The notes beneath the pieces are model-generated. The model saw only the letters and a program-made list of their open reading frames with translations, searched no databases and was not told where the DNA came from. Shown in pieces: positions 53,823 to 62,718 of a DNA stretch of 64,000 bases. The DNA lies in NCBI GenBank assembly GCA_963823505.1, contig CAWGLY010000005.1, forward strand, positions 372,001 to 436,000, written 5' to 3'. The first letter of the stretch is position 1; each line of letters begins with the position of its first letter. The stretch is from DATHZQ01 sp963823505 (GTDB lineage: Bacteria > Actinomycetota > Acidimicrobiia > Spongiisociales > UBA5794). A program made the position numbers and the translations under genes.

Positions 53823-53888
53823 GCTCGCCGTCGCCGGGTTAGGGTGCCGACGCACGACCTGACAACTGCAATCTCGAGGAGGTCTGCC

Positions 53889-54935
53889 GTGCCTGAGACT
53901 CCGCTACGCGCTACCCACGAGGATCTCGGCGCCAGATTCACCGACTTCGCCGGTTGGGAGATGCCCCTCCAGTACGAAGGTGTTGTCGCCGAGCACATGG
54001 CCGTCCGCACCCACGCAGGCGTGTTCGACGTGTCCCACCTGGGCCGCTTTGCGGTATCCGGGCCCGGCGCCACCAAGCTCCTGCGAAACGAGCTGTGCAA
54101 CGACATCGCCAAGGTCGCCGCTGGCCGCGCCCAGTACACGATGGCCCTCAACGACGCCGGAGGTGTGGAAGACGACATCATCGTGTGGCGTCACGGAGAA
54201 GAGGACTACTGGGTGCTGCCCAACGGCGCCAACTTCAAGGAGATCGTCGATCGGTTCGCCGCCGCAGCACCCGAAGGGGTCGAGGTCGCCGAGGTTCGGT
54301 CGGAGACCGCGCTGGTCGCCGTGCAGGGCCCTGCCTCGAAAGGCATCGTCGAGTCCGTGCTCGCTGTGGCACCCGGGCGATTCCGCGTCGTCACCGGCCA
54401 CCACGAAGGCCACCCCTTCTGGGCCGCAGGCACGGGGTACACGGGAGAGCCCGGTGCCGAGATCGCCGTGCCCGCTGCTGCGGCGGATCGGTTGATGCGT
54501 GAGCTCGTCGCCGCGGGAGCCGCACCATGCGGGCTCGGCGCCAGAGACACACTGCGTCTCGAGATGGGGTATCCGCTGTGGGGTCAAGACCTCGACGAAT
54601 ACACCACGCCCCTCGAAGCGGGTCTGGGATGGGTCGTCGATTGGGATCACGACTTCGTTGGTCGTGCCGCCCTGGAGCGGCAGCGCGAGAACGGAATCGC
54701 CAAGCAGCTCGTCGGATTCAGGCTGGCGGGGCGTCGCGTCCCCCGCCCCGGCTACGACCTGAGAGTGGGAGACTCTCTCGGTGCCGTCGCCAGCGGGAAC
54801 TTCAGCCCGGTGTTGGGGTGCGGCATCGGCATGGGTTATGTGGCACCGCCGGCGGATGCGGATGCGGTGAGCGTGAACATCCGGGGGACGTGGCACGAAG
54901 CAACCCGAACCGACCCGCCCTTCATCGAAGTGTGA
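53889..54935 (+). CDS. gcvT: Aminomethyltransferase (glycine cleavage T protein)
   Basis: A 348-residue protein: FAGWEMPLQYEGVVAEH near residue 21, VFDVSHLGR near 45, the catalytic Asp region LNDAGGVEDD near 88 and GLGARDTLRLEMGYPLWG near 215. It releases ammonia and transfers methylene to tetrahydrofolate. GTG at 53889 is preceded by GAGGAGG. It functions with gcvH in this window; gcvP must be elsewhere. Confidence 0.95.
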   Translation: MPETPLRATHEDLGARFTDFAGWEMPLQYEGVVAEHMAVRTHAGVFDVSHLGRFAVSGPGATKLLRNELCNDIAKVAAGRAQYTMALNDAGGVEDDIIVWRHGEEDYWVLPNGANFKEIVDRFAAAAPEGVEVAEVRSETALVAVQGPASKGIVESVLAVAPGRFRVVTGHHEGHPFWAAGTGYTGEPGAEIAVPAAAADRLMRELVAAGAAPCGLGARDTLRLEMGYPLWGQDLDEYTTPLEAGLGWVVDWDHDFVGRAALERQRENGIAKQLVGFRLAGRRVPRPGYDLRVGDSLGAVASGNFSPVLGCGIGMGYVAPPADADAVSVNIRGTWHEATRTDPPFIEV

Positions 54936-55540
54936 TCACCGGCGCCCTGCTGGATCGGGTGATTGAGCGTCTCTCTGCAGAAGACTCCGGACCGGTGCTG
55001 ATGTCCCGAGCTGCCGACCCTGCGCTGCGGGAGGCGATTTTGGCGAGCCGTGAGGTGCGTGAAGCTCCCGTGGTCGCAGGTCGCACGGTGTGGGCGGCTG
55101 CGTACGGCTCCGTCGTCGTTGCCGAGTCCCCCAACTGGTGGGGCAGGACGGAGGAGCCGCCTCCCGGTGCAGTCGTGCTCGACCGCCGTACCGACGAGTC
55201 GGCATTGGTGGCCTCGCTCCCGGCGGCGCCCGAAGACTGGTCGGAGCAGGTCGACGAGGCGCGCCGGTTCGCCAAGTCGCTCAGGCAGATCGCCGGTCTG
55301 CATCTGGCCCACGGCGCACCCGAAGCGCCGTGGTTTGTCGTTCTCCAACCGCAGCCCGCTCGTGCTGTTGTCGCCGCGATGGACGGGGTGGATGGTTGTG
55401 TGGCCACGGCGCTGCCTGAGCACTTGGCCGAGTTCCCAGGGGGGATCAGGCTGACGACGCCGCGGCGTGGGGGACGAAGGGCCTTCATCGCGTGTGTAGC
55501 CTCCTTCCGCAACGCAATGGTTGAGGCTCGAGGGTCATGA
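54932..55540 (+). CDS. Hypothetical protein after gcvT
   Basis: A 202-residue soluble protein starting at a GTG overlapping the gcvT stop by four bases. It is Ala-rich with a C-terminal GVDGCVATALPEHLAEFPGGIRL-like part (given as GCVATALPEHL and FPGGIRL) that vaguely recalls the end of aminotransferase folds; the similarity is weak. No catalytic motif seen. Coupling to gcvT and ppgK suggests co-expression. Confidence 0.6.
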   Translation: MITGALLDRVIERLSAEDSGPVLMSRAADPALREAILASREVREAPVVAGRTVWAAAYGSVVVAESPNWWGRTEEPPPGAVVLDRRTDESALVASLPAAPEDWSEQVDEARRFAKSLRQIAGLHLAHGAPEAPWFVVLQPQPARAVVAAMDGVDGCVATALPEHLAEFPGGIRLTTPRRGGRRAFIACVASFRNAMVEARGS

Positions 55541-56280
55541 AGGTCATCTACGGAGTCGACGTGGGAGGTTCGGGGGTCAAGGGTGCCCCCGTCGACGTCG
55601 ATACGGGAACGCTTCTGCAGAAGCGCACACGCATCAAGACTCCGCAACCGTCGACCCCAGAAGCGGTATTCCGTGTCATCGACGGTCTCCTCGACGGTGA
55701 CCGGTGGGACGCTCCGTTCGGCGTGGCCATCCCTGCTGTCGTCACGAACGGCGTCGCCCGCAGTGCGGCAAACATCGACGACGCGTGGATCGGGACCGAC
55801 GTCCAAGCTGCGTTGAGCGACCGAAGCGGGCATCGCGTCGTCGTACTCAACGACGCGGACGCCGCAGGCATCGCGGAGATGCGATTCGGCGCAGGCAGGG
55901 GAGTCCCAGGAGTGGTGATCGTTCTGACCTTCGGCACGGGCGTCGGGAGTTCGCTCTTTGTCGACGGCACCCTGGTTCCCAACACCGAATTCGGTCACCT
56001 CGAGTTCATGGGCACGGATGCGGAGCTGAAGACGGCGGCACGGCTCGTGGAGGAAGAGCAGTTGAGCCAGGAGAAGTGGGCAAAACGCGTCGACCAGTAT
56101 CTCGACATGTTGTACCGGGTGTTCACGCCGACACGTATCGTGTTCGGCGGCGGGATCAGCAAGGAATTCGAGAGATTCGCAGGACTGATCCACACCCCAT
56201 GTGAAGTGGTGCCTGCCGAATTGAGGAACCAAGCCGGGATCGTAGGAGCGGCCATCGCCGCAGATGGAGTCACGGGATGA
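55537..56280 (+). CDS. ppgK: Polyphosphate glucokinase
   Basis: A 247-residue ROK kinase: YGVDVGGSGVKGAPVD near residue 5, FGVAIPAVV near 64, LTFGTGVGSSLF near 128 and FGHLEFMG near 149. The family phosphorylates glucose with polyphosphate or ATP. The sequence TPQPSTP near 33 fits polyphosphate-dependent members. Overlaps both neighbours by four bases. Confidence 0.88.
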   Translation: MKVIYGVDVGGSGVKGAPVDVDTGTLLQKRTRIKTPQPSTPEAVFRVIDGLLDGDRWDAPFGVAIPAVVTNGVARSAANIDDAWIGTDVQAALSDRSGHRVVVLNDADAAGIAEMRFGAGRGVPGVVIVLTFGTGVGSSLFVDGTLVPNTEFGHLEFMGTDAELKTAARLVEEEQLSQEKWAKRVDQYLDMLYRVFTPTRIVFGGGISKEFERFAGLIHTPCEVVPAELRNQAGIVGAAIAADGVTG

Positions 56281-57098
56281 GCACGGAAACGAGCACGGGA
56301 ACACTCTTGACCAAGGACGGGATCACGCTGATGACTCGCCGCTGGGAAGTCGCCGAGCCGCAAGCGGCCATGCTCATCGTCCACGGAGTCTCAGAGCACC
56401 TCGGACGCTGGGCTCACGTCGCCGAGTTCTTTGCGGCCCGTGGGTACTCGGTGTTCGCCTACGACCACAGGGGTCACGGCGGCTCGGGTGGTGGCCGGAT
56501 CCACGTTGACCGCTTTGACGACTATGTCGACGACCTCAGTCTGGTGGTGGAAACCATGAGGACCGAGCTGCCCCTGGTGATCTACGGGCACTCCATGGGT
56601 GGTCTCATCACGGCCGTGTACGCAGAGGGCGACTACGACCAGCCCGACGTGTATGTGCTCTCGGCGCCGGCGCTCGACGCCGACGCACCTGAGTTGCTCA
56701 AGACTGCGGCGAAGCTGGTGAGCAAGGTTGCACCAGGGATCCGGATGTCGGCTCCCACCAAGGCAGAGCAGCTGTCGCGGGACCCCGCCGTCGGTGAAGC
56801 GTACTTTGCCGATCCCCTGGTAGATGTCAAGGGAACCGCCCGCTGGGGCGCCGAGTTCCTTGCGGCCACCGGGCGGGCTCGGGCTGCCGTACAGCGCATC
56901 ACCGTGCCGACCCTCGTGATCCACGGCGGCGACGACACCCTGGTGCCTCCGGCCGCATCAGCGCCGCTGGCGGCAGTGGACGGCGTCGAGCGGCGGGTCT
57001 TCCCGGGTCTCCGCCACGAGATGCACAACGAACCCGAGGCTTTGGAGGTGCTCGAGTTTGTTGCGGGATGGCTGGACGACCAGCTCAGCCGACGCTGA
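56277..57098 (+). CDS. Alpha/beta hydrolase, monoacylglycerol lipase-like
   Basis: A 273-residue lysophospholipase/monoglyceride lipase-type enzyme: HGVSEHLGRWAHVAEFF near residue 39, the nucleophile in YGHSMGGL near 104, Asp in HGGDDTLVPP near 220 and His in LRHEMHNE near 250. It would release fatty acids from monoacylglycerols. It overlaps the convergent adenosine deaminase by 14 bases at their 3' ends. Confidence 0.88.
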   Translation: MSTETSTGTLLTKDGITLMTRRWEVAEPQAAMLIVHGVSEHLGRWAHVAEFFAARGYSVFAYDHRGHGGSGGGRIHVDRFDDYVDDLSLVVETMRTELPLVIYGHSMGGLITAVYAEGDYDQPDVYVLSAPALDADAPELLKTAAKLVSKVAPGIRMSAPTKAEQLSRDPAVGEAYFADPLVDVKGTARWGAEFLAATGRARAAVQRITVPTLVIHGGDDTLVPPAASAPLAAVDGVERRVFPGLRHEMHNEPEALEVLEFVAGWLDDQLSRR

Positions 57099-58149
57099 GC
57101 AGGGCGGCGTACGCAGGCCGCACGACGTCCTCGATGAGTCGTTGCCGTACAGGCCAGCTCGCAAAGCCTGCATTCAGGGCATTGATCGTCACGGCCTCCA
57201 TTTCGGCGGCGCCAAAACCGTGGTGATCGACCGCGAACCGGAATTCGTCGGTCATCGTCACATCACTCATCAGACGGTTGTCCGTGTTCAACGTCACGGT
57301 GAACCCACCTCGGGTCAGCGCACCGAGTGGGTGCTCCTCAGGTCGCTCAACAATGCCGGAGTGGAGGTTGGAGGTCGGGCACATCTCGAGCGGCACCCTG
57401 TGGTCGCGGATCGTTCGCGCCAGGTCGCCAAGGGCGACGATCTCACCGTTGCGAACGACGGTGTCCTCGATGATGCGGACGCCGTGACCGATCCGCTGTG
57501 CGTGACAGCGGCCGTATGCCCTCCAAATGCTCTGTGGGCCGTCCCCCTCACCGGCATGCAAAGTGAGGCCCAACCCTGCTTCCCTGGCGAACCGGCACTC
57601 GGCGAGGTGGGTGTCGGGAGGAAAGCCCTTCTCCGGTCCTGACAGGCCGAATCCGACAACTCCCTCATGCATCATGCTCGCCGCCGCACGCACCACGGGG
57701 TCGGCATCGCGGTGTTGCCGCAGCGCGTCGATGATCAGCCCGTATTCGACACCGGTATCGCGGTGCCCTCGCTGCATCCCATCGGCAACGGCTTCGATGA
57801 CGGCCTCGAGACCGAGCCCTCGGATGGTGTGGAGGGCGGGCCCGAAGCGAATCTCGGCGTACACGACTCCGTCGGCGGCAAGGTCCTCCATACATTCGTA
57901 GGCGATGCGGGAGAGCGCTTCGGGGGTTTGCATGACGGCAATGGTGTGGTCGAAGGCTTCCAGATAGCGCTCGAGGGATCCCGACTCGCCCTGATGAAAC
58001 CAGTCACGCAGCGTTGCGGGGGCGTCGGAGGCAAGCTCGGTGTAGCCGGTGGCGTCGGCGAGTTCGAGCAGAGTGGAGATGCGGAGGCCACCGTCGAGAT
58101 GGTCGTGCAAGACGGCCTTGGGGAGGGAGGCCAGCACCGCCGATTCCAT
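57085..58149 (-). CDS. add: Adenosine deaminase
   Basis: A 354-residue amidohydrolase: HDHLDGGLRISTLLE near residue 16 (zinc ligands), HAGEGDGPQSIW near 196, CPTSNLHSG near 258 and LNTDNRLMSD near 288. It deaminates adenosine or deoxyadenosine to inosine. ATG at 58149. It makes the substrate line for hypoxanthine salvage with hpt. Confidence 0.93.
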   Translation of the reverse strand: MESAVLASLPKAVLHDHLDGGLRISTLLELADATGYTELASDAPATLRDWFHQGESGSLERYLEAFDHTIAVMQTPEALSRIAYECMEDLAADGVVYAEIRFGPALHTIRGLGLEAVIEAVADGMQRGHRDTGVEYGLIIDALRQHRDADPVVRAAASMMHEGVVGFGLSGPEKGFPPDTHLAECRFAREAGLGLTLHAGEGDGPQSIWRAYGRCHAQRIGHGVRIIEDTVVRNGEIVALGDLARTIRDHRVPLEMCPTSNLHSGIVERPEEHPLGALTRGGFTVTLNTDNRLMSDVTMTDEFRFAVDHHGFGAAEMEAVTINALNAGFASWPVRQRLIEDVVRPAYAALLSVG

Positions 58150-58276
58150 CCGCTGAGCCTAGTGCGGGGGACACCGGCCGTCGCAGCCCGATCTCTTGCG
58201 GTGAAGGTGTGGGCCCTCGCCCACTCCGCGTCGACGTGGACCGTCGGTGCCTGTCGCAGCGGGTACGCTGCCGCTG

Positions 58277-59413
58277 ATGACTGATCCACCCCAGGCGCAA
58301 GGCCGGCAGAAGGGCTTTTTTGCCGCGGCCGAAGGCATGCCGCCATGGGTGCCGAAGCTCCTCGCCCAAGTGACCGCGATCGTGGTCCTCTTGTGGGCTG
58401 CCTACCACGTTGCCCGGGCGCTCAAGGGCTTCCTCATCCTTCTCCTGATCTCACTGTTCCTCTCGATTGCGCTCGAGCCCGGCGTCGCCTACCTGAGCAC
58501 GAAGCGGGGCTGGCGCCGCGGAGCCGCAACGGCGGCCATGTTCAGCGCCACCCTCCTCCTCCTCTTCCTCTCGGTCAGCCTGATGGTCCCGCTCATCATC
58601 GACCAGACCCAGAAGCTGATCGACAGGGTCCCCGGCTACATCGACCAGATCGCCGAGTTTCTCGCCAGATTCGACATCGAGGTGTCGACCGAGAGTCTCA
58701 TCGACTCGATCACCCGTATCGACGCATCCGCCGCAGGTCTGGCGGGCGGCCTCGGCGGAACTTTGCTGGGGCTGGGCAGCGCCGTCGTCGGCACCATCTT
58801 TCAGTTCCTCACCATCGGGCTCTTCACGTTCTACATGACGGCGGATGCGCCTCGTGTCCGCAGGGTGATCCTGCGCTCCCTCCCGCAGCACCGGCAGCGC
58901 AGGCTGTTGCACATCCAGGAGATTGCCATCGAGAAGACGGGTGGCTACATCTATTCGCGGGCGCTGCTCGCCATCGTCGGCGCCTTCGTCACATGGATTG
59001 CCCTGCGGATCATCGGCGTACCGTTTGCGGAGCCGCTGGCGTTGTGGGTCGGGGTGTTGTCCCAGTTCGTCCCCGTGGTCGGCACCTACCTGGGTGGCGT
59101 GCTCCCTGTGCTCATCGCGCTTCTGGAGAGCCCCGCCAAGGCGCTGTGGGTCGCGGTGTTCATCGTGCTGTACCAGCAGTTCGAGAACTACGTCGTCGGG
59201 CCTCGGGTGACCGAACACACGATGTCGCTCCACCCCGCAGTGGCTTTCGGTAGCGCGATCGTCGGGGCGACTCTGATGGGTGCCGCAGGCGCACTGATGG
59301 CGCTGCCGGTCGCGGCGACGGTGCAGGCGTGGGTCTCGACCTACACCGAGCGCTACGACGTCGTGTCGGGCCGCCACCCCGGAGAAGAACCGCCGACGCT
59401 GCCCGCCGCCTGA
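58277..59413 (+). CDS. AI-2E family transporter
   Basis: A 378-residue membrane protein with about seven helices: LLLISLFLSIALEP near residue 54, VVGTIFQFLTIGLFTFYM near 174 and VPVVGTYLGGVLPVLIAL near 265. The family exports small molecules or Na+; most members are not autoinducer transporters. ATG at 58277. The 190 bases to the next gene hold nothing recognisable. Confidence 0.87.
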   Translation: MTDPPQAQGRQKGFFAAAEGMPPWVPKLLAQVTAIVVLLWAAYHVARALKGFLILLLISLFLSIALEPGVAYLSTKRGWRRGAATAAMFSATLLLLFLSVSLMVPLIIDQTQKLIDRVPGYIDQIAEFLARFDIEVSTESLIDSITRIDASAAGLAGGLGGTLLGLGSAVVGTIFQFLTIGLFTFYMTADAPRVRRVILRSLPQHRQRRLLHIQEIAIEKTGGYIYSRALLAIVGAFVTWIALRIIGVPFAEPLALWVGVLSQFVPVVGTYLGGVLPVLIALLESPAKALWVAVFIVLYQQFENYVVGPRVTEHTMSLHPAVAFGSAIVGATLMGAAGALMALPVAATVQAWVSTYTERYDVVSGRHPGEEPPTLPAA

Positions 59414-59602
59414 GCCGAAGTGATCAGCAGGTCACCTCAGCCTGAATCCACCGTTCGAATCGGCTGGGTCGCCCGGCAGCCAATGCCGGCGCAGGCTGCG
59501 GCTGAATCGCCGTGGTCACACCCGGTGACGTCGAAACGGGCGCAACACATGTACCGGGAACCACCGCCGGGCGACCGCCTCCATGAATCGGTGGATCCAA
59601 GC

Positions 59603-60232
59603 TCAGTGCATCAGCCTCGGGTTGAGGGTGTAGCGCCCTGTGATCGAAGCGTGGCCGAGGATGTGCCCACCGATGGCCTTGCGGACATCTGCGACGGTGA
59701 ATCGACCGTCGACAGGGCACTCGGCCATGTCGAGCGCATAGACCGTGAACGTGTAATGGTGTACCCGCGAGTCGTTCCACGGCGGGCACGGTCCGTCGTA
59801 GCCGTAGTACCGGCCCTCCATGCCGAGATCGCCTTCGAACCAACCCGTGTAGTCGTTGAGACCCTGCCGGGAGCCGTGGGGTCCGGGCTCGAGGTCCTTG
59901 CCCTTCTCCACGACGCCTTCGGCGAACTCGCCCGCGTCGATCCTGCGGCAGTCCGCAGGAAGGTCGACGACGACCCAGTGGACGAACTCGCCACGGGGCA
60001 GATCGGCGGGTACCTCGCGATCTGGTTGGTTGACGTCGTCCGGCTTGGTGGGACAGTCGTCGTCGATGCACATCAGGACAAACGACTCGGTGCCCTCCGG
60101 GACACGGCTCCAGGCCAGGTGGGGATTGAGGTTCGGTCCAAAGGTCGCGTGGGTGGCGGGATCGGGGAGACAGAACGCGTACTCACCGGGAATCATGCTT
60201 CCGTCGGAGAAGCTCGAGCTCGTCAGTTCCAT
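59603..60232 (-). CDS. YbhB/YbcL-type phosphatidylethanolamine-binding protein
   Basis: A 209-residue PEBP: SFSDGSMIPGEYAF near residue 7, LAWSRVPEGTESFVL near 40, EFVHWVVVDLP near 82, GLNDYTGWF near 122 and YDGPCPPW near 143, all typical. PEBP proteins bind anionic ligands; bacterial roles are mostly unknown. ATG at 60232; divergent from the next gene. Confidence 0.88.
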   Translation of the reverse strand: MELTSSSFSDGSMIPGEYAFCLPDPATHATFGPNLNPHLAWSRVPEGTESFVLMCIDDDCPTKPDDVNQPDREVPADLPRGEFVHWVVVDLPADCRRIDAGEFAEGVVEKGKDLEPGPHGSRQGLNDYTGWFEGDLGMEGRYYGYDGPCPPWNDSRVHHYTFTVYALDMAECPVDGRFTVADVRKAIGGHILGHASITGRYTLNPRLMH

Positions 60233-60318
60233 GGTTGCACCTCCGCATGCGAGCCTAATGGTGAGGCGACGCCATCCGGCAGCAGCGACCGGCCCCTTTG
60301 CCGTGCGACAATTGGGCC

Positions 60319-60870
60319 ATGTCTGACTCGCTCGTCGGCAAGCTCCTCGTTGCCACGCCTGATCTGCTCGATCCCAATTTCGCCCGCACGGTCGTGCTCA
60401 TCGTCGAGCACGACACCGTCGAGGGTGTGCTCGGTCTCGTGCTCAACCGCCCCAGCGACGCCGACATCGCCAGCTATCTCGAAGAGTGGGCGCCGATTGC
60501 GGCCCAGCCGCCCGTCGTGTTTGTCGGTGGGCCGGTGACGCCCGAGGTCGCCCTTGGGCTCGTGGATACACCGGGTGAGCCGCCGGCCGAATGGAACGCG
60601 GTGGTGGGGAACATCGGGCTGATCGACTTGGCGCAGAGCCCCGCAACGTACCGAGGGGTGCTGCGTGCCAGGGTGTTTGCGGGCTACGCAGGATGGGTGG
60701 CGGGTCAGTTGGAAGAGGAACTGGCTCTGGACTCGTGGTTTGTGGTTCCCGCCGAGCCCGCGGACATCTTCGTAGACGAGCCCGAAGGTCTGTGGCGGGA
60801 CGTCCTGCGCCGTCAGCCCGGCCGGCTGTCGTGGTACGCCAACTTCCCGCTTCATCCCAGCCTCAACTGA
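60319..60870 (+). CDS. yqgE: YqgE/AlgH family protein (UPF0301)
   Basis: A 183-residue protein: GKLLVATPDLLDPNFARTVVLI near the start (given as LLVATPDLLDPNF and RTVVLI), GLVLNRPS near 42, FVGGPV near 69 and FAGYAGWVAGQLE near 120. Conserved across bacteria; role not established. ATG at 60319. Confidence 0.9.
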   Translation: MSDSLVGKLLVATPDLLDPNFARTVVLIVEHDTVEGVLGLVLNRPSDADIASYLEEWAPIAAQPPVVFVGGPVTPEVALGLVDTPGEPPAEWNAVVGNIGLIDLAQSPATYRGVLRARVFAGYAGWVAGQLEEELALDSWFVVPAEPADIFVDEPEGLWRDVLRRQPGRLSWYANFPLHPSLN

Positions 60871-60912
60871 TGGGTTCCGGGCGGAGGATCGAGCGCCCGC
60901 TAACGTGCGCCC

Positions 60913-61635
60913 ATGACGTCGACGGTTCCCCGACTGCGGAAAGCGATTCGACGCAAGCCGCCGAACCTGTCCGTCGAACGTCGCCTGTGGAGTGACGGTC
61001 ACCGCTTCGTCGTTGGGGTCGACGAGGTCGGCAGGGGGGCGTGGGCCGGTCCGCTGAGTGTTGGCGCGGCCATCGTGCCGAGGGATCGCAGGGTCTACAA
61101 GGTGCGCGATTCGAAGATGCTCACCGAGCCAGAACGGGAAGCGATGTTCGAGCGGGTCGCGGAGTGGTGCGAACGGTGGGCGGTCGGGCATGCGACCCAG
61201 CAGGAGTGCGATGAGCTGGGGATGTCCGATGCGCAGAAGCTGGCCGCCCGCCGGGCGATCGATCAGCTCGGTGTCGAACCTGACCATGTGTTGATCGACG
61301 GCAACTGGGACTTCGTCGGACGAGGCTCGATCGAGCGGATCGTGCGCGGCGATGCGACGTCGCTATCGATCTCGGCAGCATCCATCCTCGCCAAGGTGAC
61401 GCGCGATCGCATGATGCGCGAGGCCGCAGCGCACTACCCCTACTACTTGTTCGAGTACAACAAGGGATACCCCGGACCTCGCCACAAGGCCGCACTTCAA
61501 CACTACGGGCCGTCGGCGATCCACCGGCGAAGCTGGGCCTTCATGGACGGGATCCCGTGGACCGGCGTGCCCAGGTACCACCGGCCAGAACCCCAGATGT
61601 CGCTGTTCCCCACCGAGATGACAGCCGGGATCTGA
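60913..61635 (+). CDS. rnhB: Ribonuclease HII
   Basis: A 240-residue enzyme that removes ribonucleotides from DNA-RNA hybrids. Catalytic acids: Asp and Glu in VDEVGRGAWAGPL near residue 37, Asp in VLIDGNWDF near 127, and Asp in RGDATSLSISAASILAKVTRD near 145 (read as RGDATSLS and ILAKVTRD). ATG at 60913; a start after the charged leader (about residue 18) is possible. Converges on the next gene. Confidence 0.93.
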   Translation: MTSTVPRLRKAIRRKPPNLSVERRLWSDGHRFVVGVDEVGRGAWAGPLSVGAAIVPRDRRVYKVRDSKMLTEPEREAMFERVAEWCERWAVGHATQQECDELGMSDAQKLAARRAIDQLGVEPDHVLIDGNWDFVGRGSIERIVRGDATSLSISAASILAKVTRDRMMREAAAHYPYYLFEYNKGYPGPRHKAALQHYGPSAIHRRSWAFMDGIPWTGVPRYHRPEPQMSLFPTEMTAGI

Positions 61636-61645
61636 ACCAGCACGT

Positions 61646-62632
61646 CTAGAGCAGCCCCCCGAAGTCGTGGGAGAAGGCGGCGAACCCACCTCCCGTGTGC
61701 CAGATGACGACGTCGTCGTCGGCTGAGAACCGACCGGCGTCGATCTCGCGCTTCAGGCCTACGAAGGCTTTGCCGGTGTAGGTGGGGTCGAGGATCAGCC
61801 CGGTCAGCGCGGTCACCTGCATCTGGACGTGCAACTCATCGTGAGTCGTCTGGCCGTATCCCAGGCCGACATAGTCGTCGGTGAGCTCGAGATGGGGTGT
61901 CGGCAGCGAACCGCCATACGTAGCTACGGCGTCGGCCCAGATACCATCGATGCGGCGCTTCAGGTCGGGCACCGTGTCCCCGACGGACGAGCCGGCAATC
62001 CGCACGGAGAGCCCCATGCGGTCTGCGGCCCAGCCCAGGCCCGCGGTCGTGCCGCCAGACGACGCTGCATGCCAGATCGCGCCGAGGTGCGGGATCGTGG
62101 CCGACTGCTGATCGAGCTCACCCATCGCCAGGACGAAACCCCACATGCCGAGGGCATCTGAAGCTCCCTCGGGAATGGTCCACGCTGCACGACCTCGTGC
62201 GGCCAGTTCGGCGGCGATCTCGGCCATGACGTCATTGCGCTCGCCGTACTGGTCCGGAGTGATGAACCGGATGTCCGCACCCGCCAAGCGGTCGAGGAGG
62301 AGGTTGCCTTGGAATACCGGAGGAGCGGACCCATCCGCAGTCCGCAGCGCCAAGACGACATCGAAGCCGGACTGCGCTCCTGCAAGGGCGGTCGCCCTGC
62401 AATGGTTCGACTGGGCCGCACCGCAGGTGATCAAAGTGTCGGCTCCGGCAGCCGTCGCCGCAGCGAGGTGAAATTCGAGTTTGCGCACCTTGTTCCCGGA
62501 GAGGCCGAATCCCGTCAGGTCGTCACGCTTGACCCAGATGGATGGCCCGCCCCATGCCGTCGTCAATCGGTCGAGTCGCTGCAGAGGTGTCGGGAGTCGG
62601 GCGAGACGTTGGCGTGGCGGCAGATCGACCAT
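61646..62632 (-). CDS. D-cysteine desulfhydrase / ACC-deaminase-like PLP enzyme
   Basis: A 328-residue fold-type II PLP enzyme: VKRDDLTGFGLSGNKVRKLE near residues 35-54 with the PLP lysine in SGNKVRK, CGAAQSNHCRAT near 71 and HAASSGGTTAGL near 188. Relatives include D-cysteine desulfhydrase and ACC deaminase; the exact substrate is not clear. ATG at 62632. Confidence 0.85.
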   Translation of the reverse strand: MVDLPPRQRLARLPTPLQRLDRLTTAWGGPSIWVKRDDLTGFGLSGNKVRKLEFHLAAATAAGADTLITCGAAQSNHCRATALAGAQSGFDVVLALRTADGSAPPVFQGNLLLDRLAGADIRFITPDQYGERNDVMAEIAAELAARGRAAWTIPEGASDALGMWGFVLAMGELDQQSATIPHLGAIWHAASSGGTTAGLGWAADRMGLSVRIAGSSVGDTVPDLKRRIDGIWADAVATYGGSLPTPHLELTDDYVGLGYGQTTHDELHVQMQVTALTGLILDPTYTGKAFVGLKREIDAGRFSADDDVVIWHTGGGFAAFSHDFGGLL

Positions 62633-62718
62633 GCGGTGAAGTTAGCGGACGGGGTTCCCGCAGCGCACCGCAGCCTGCGAGACTGCACACATCCCCGATG
62701 AGCGACAACGAGGTTCCC

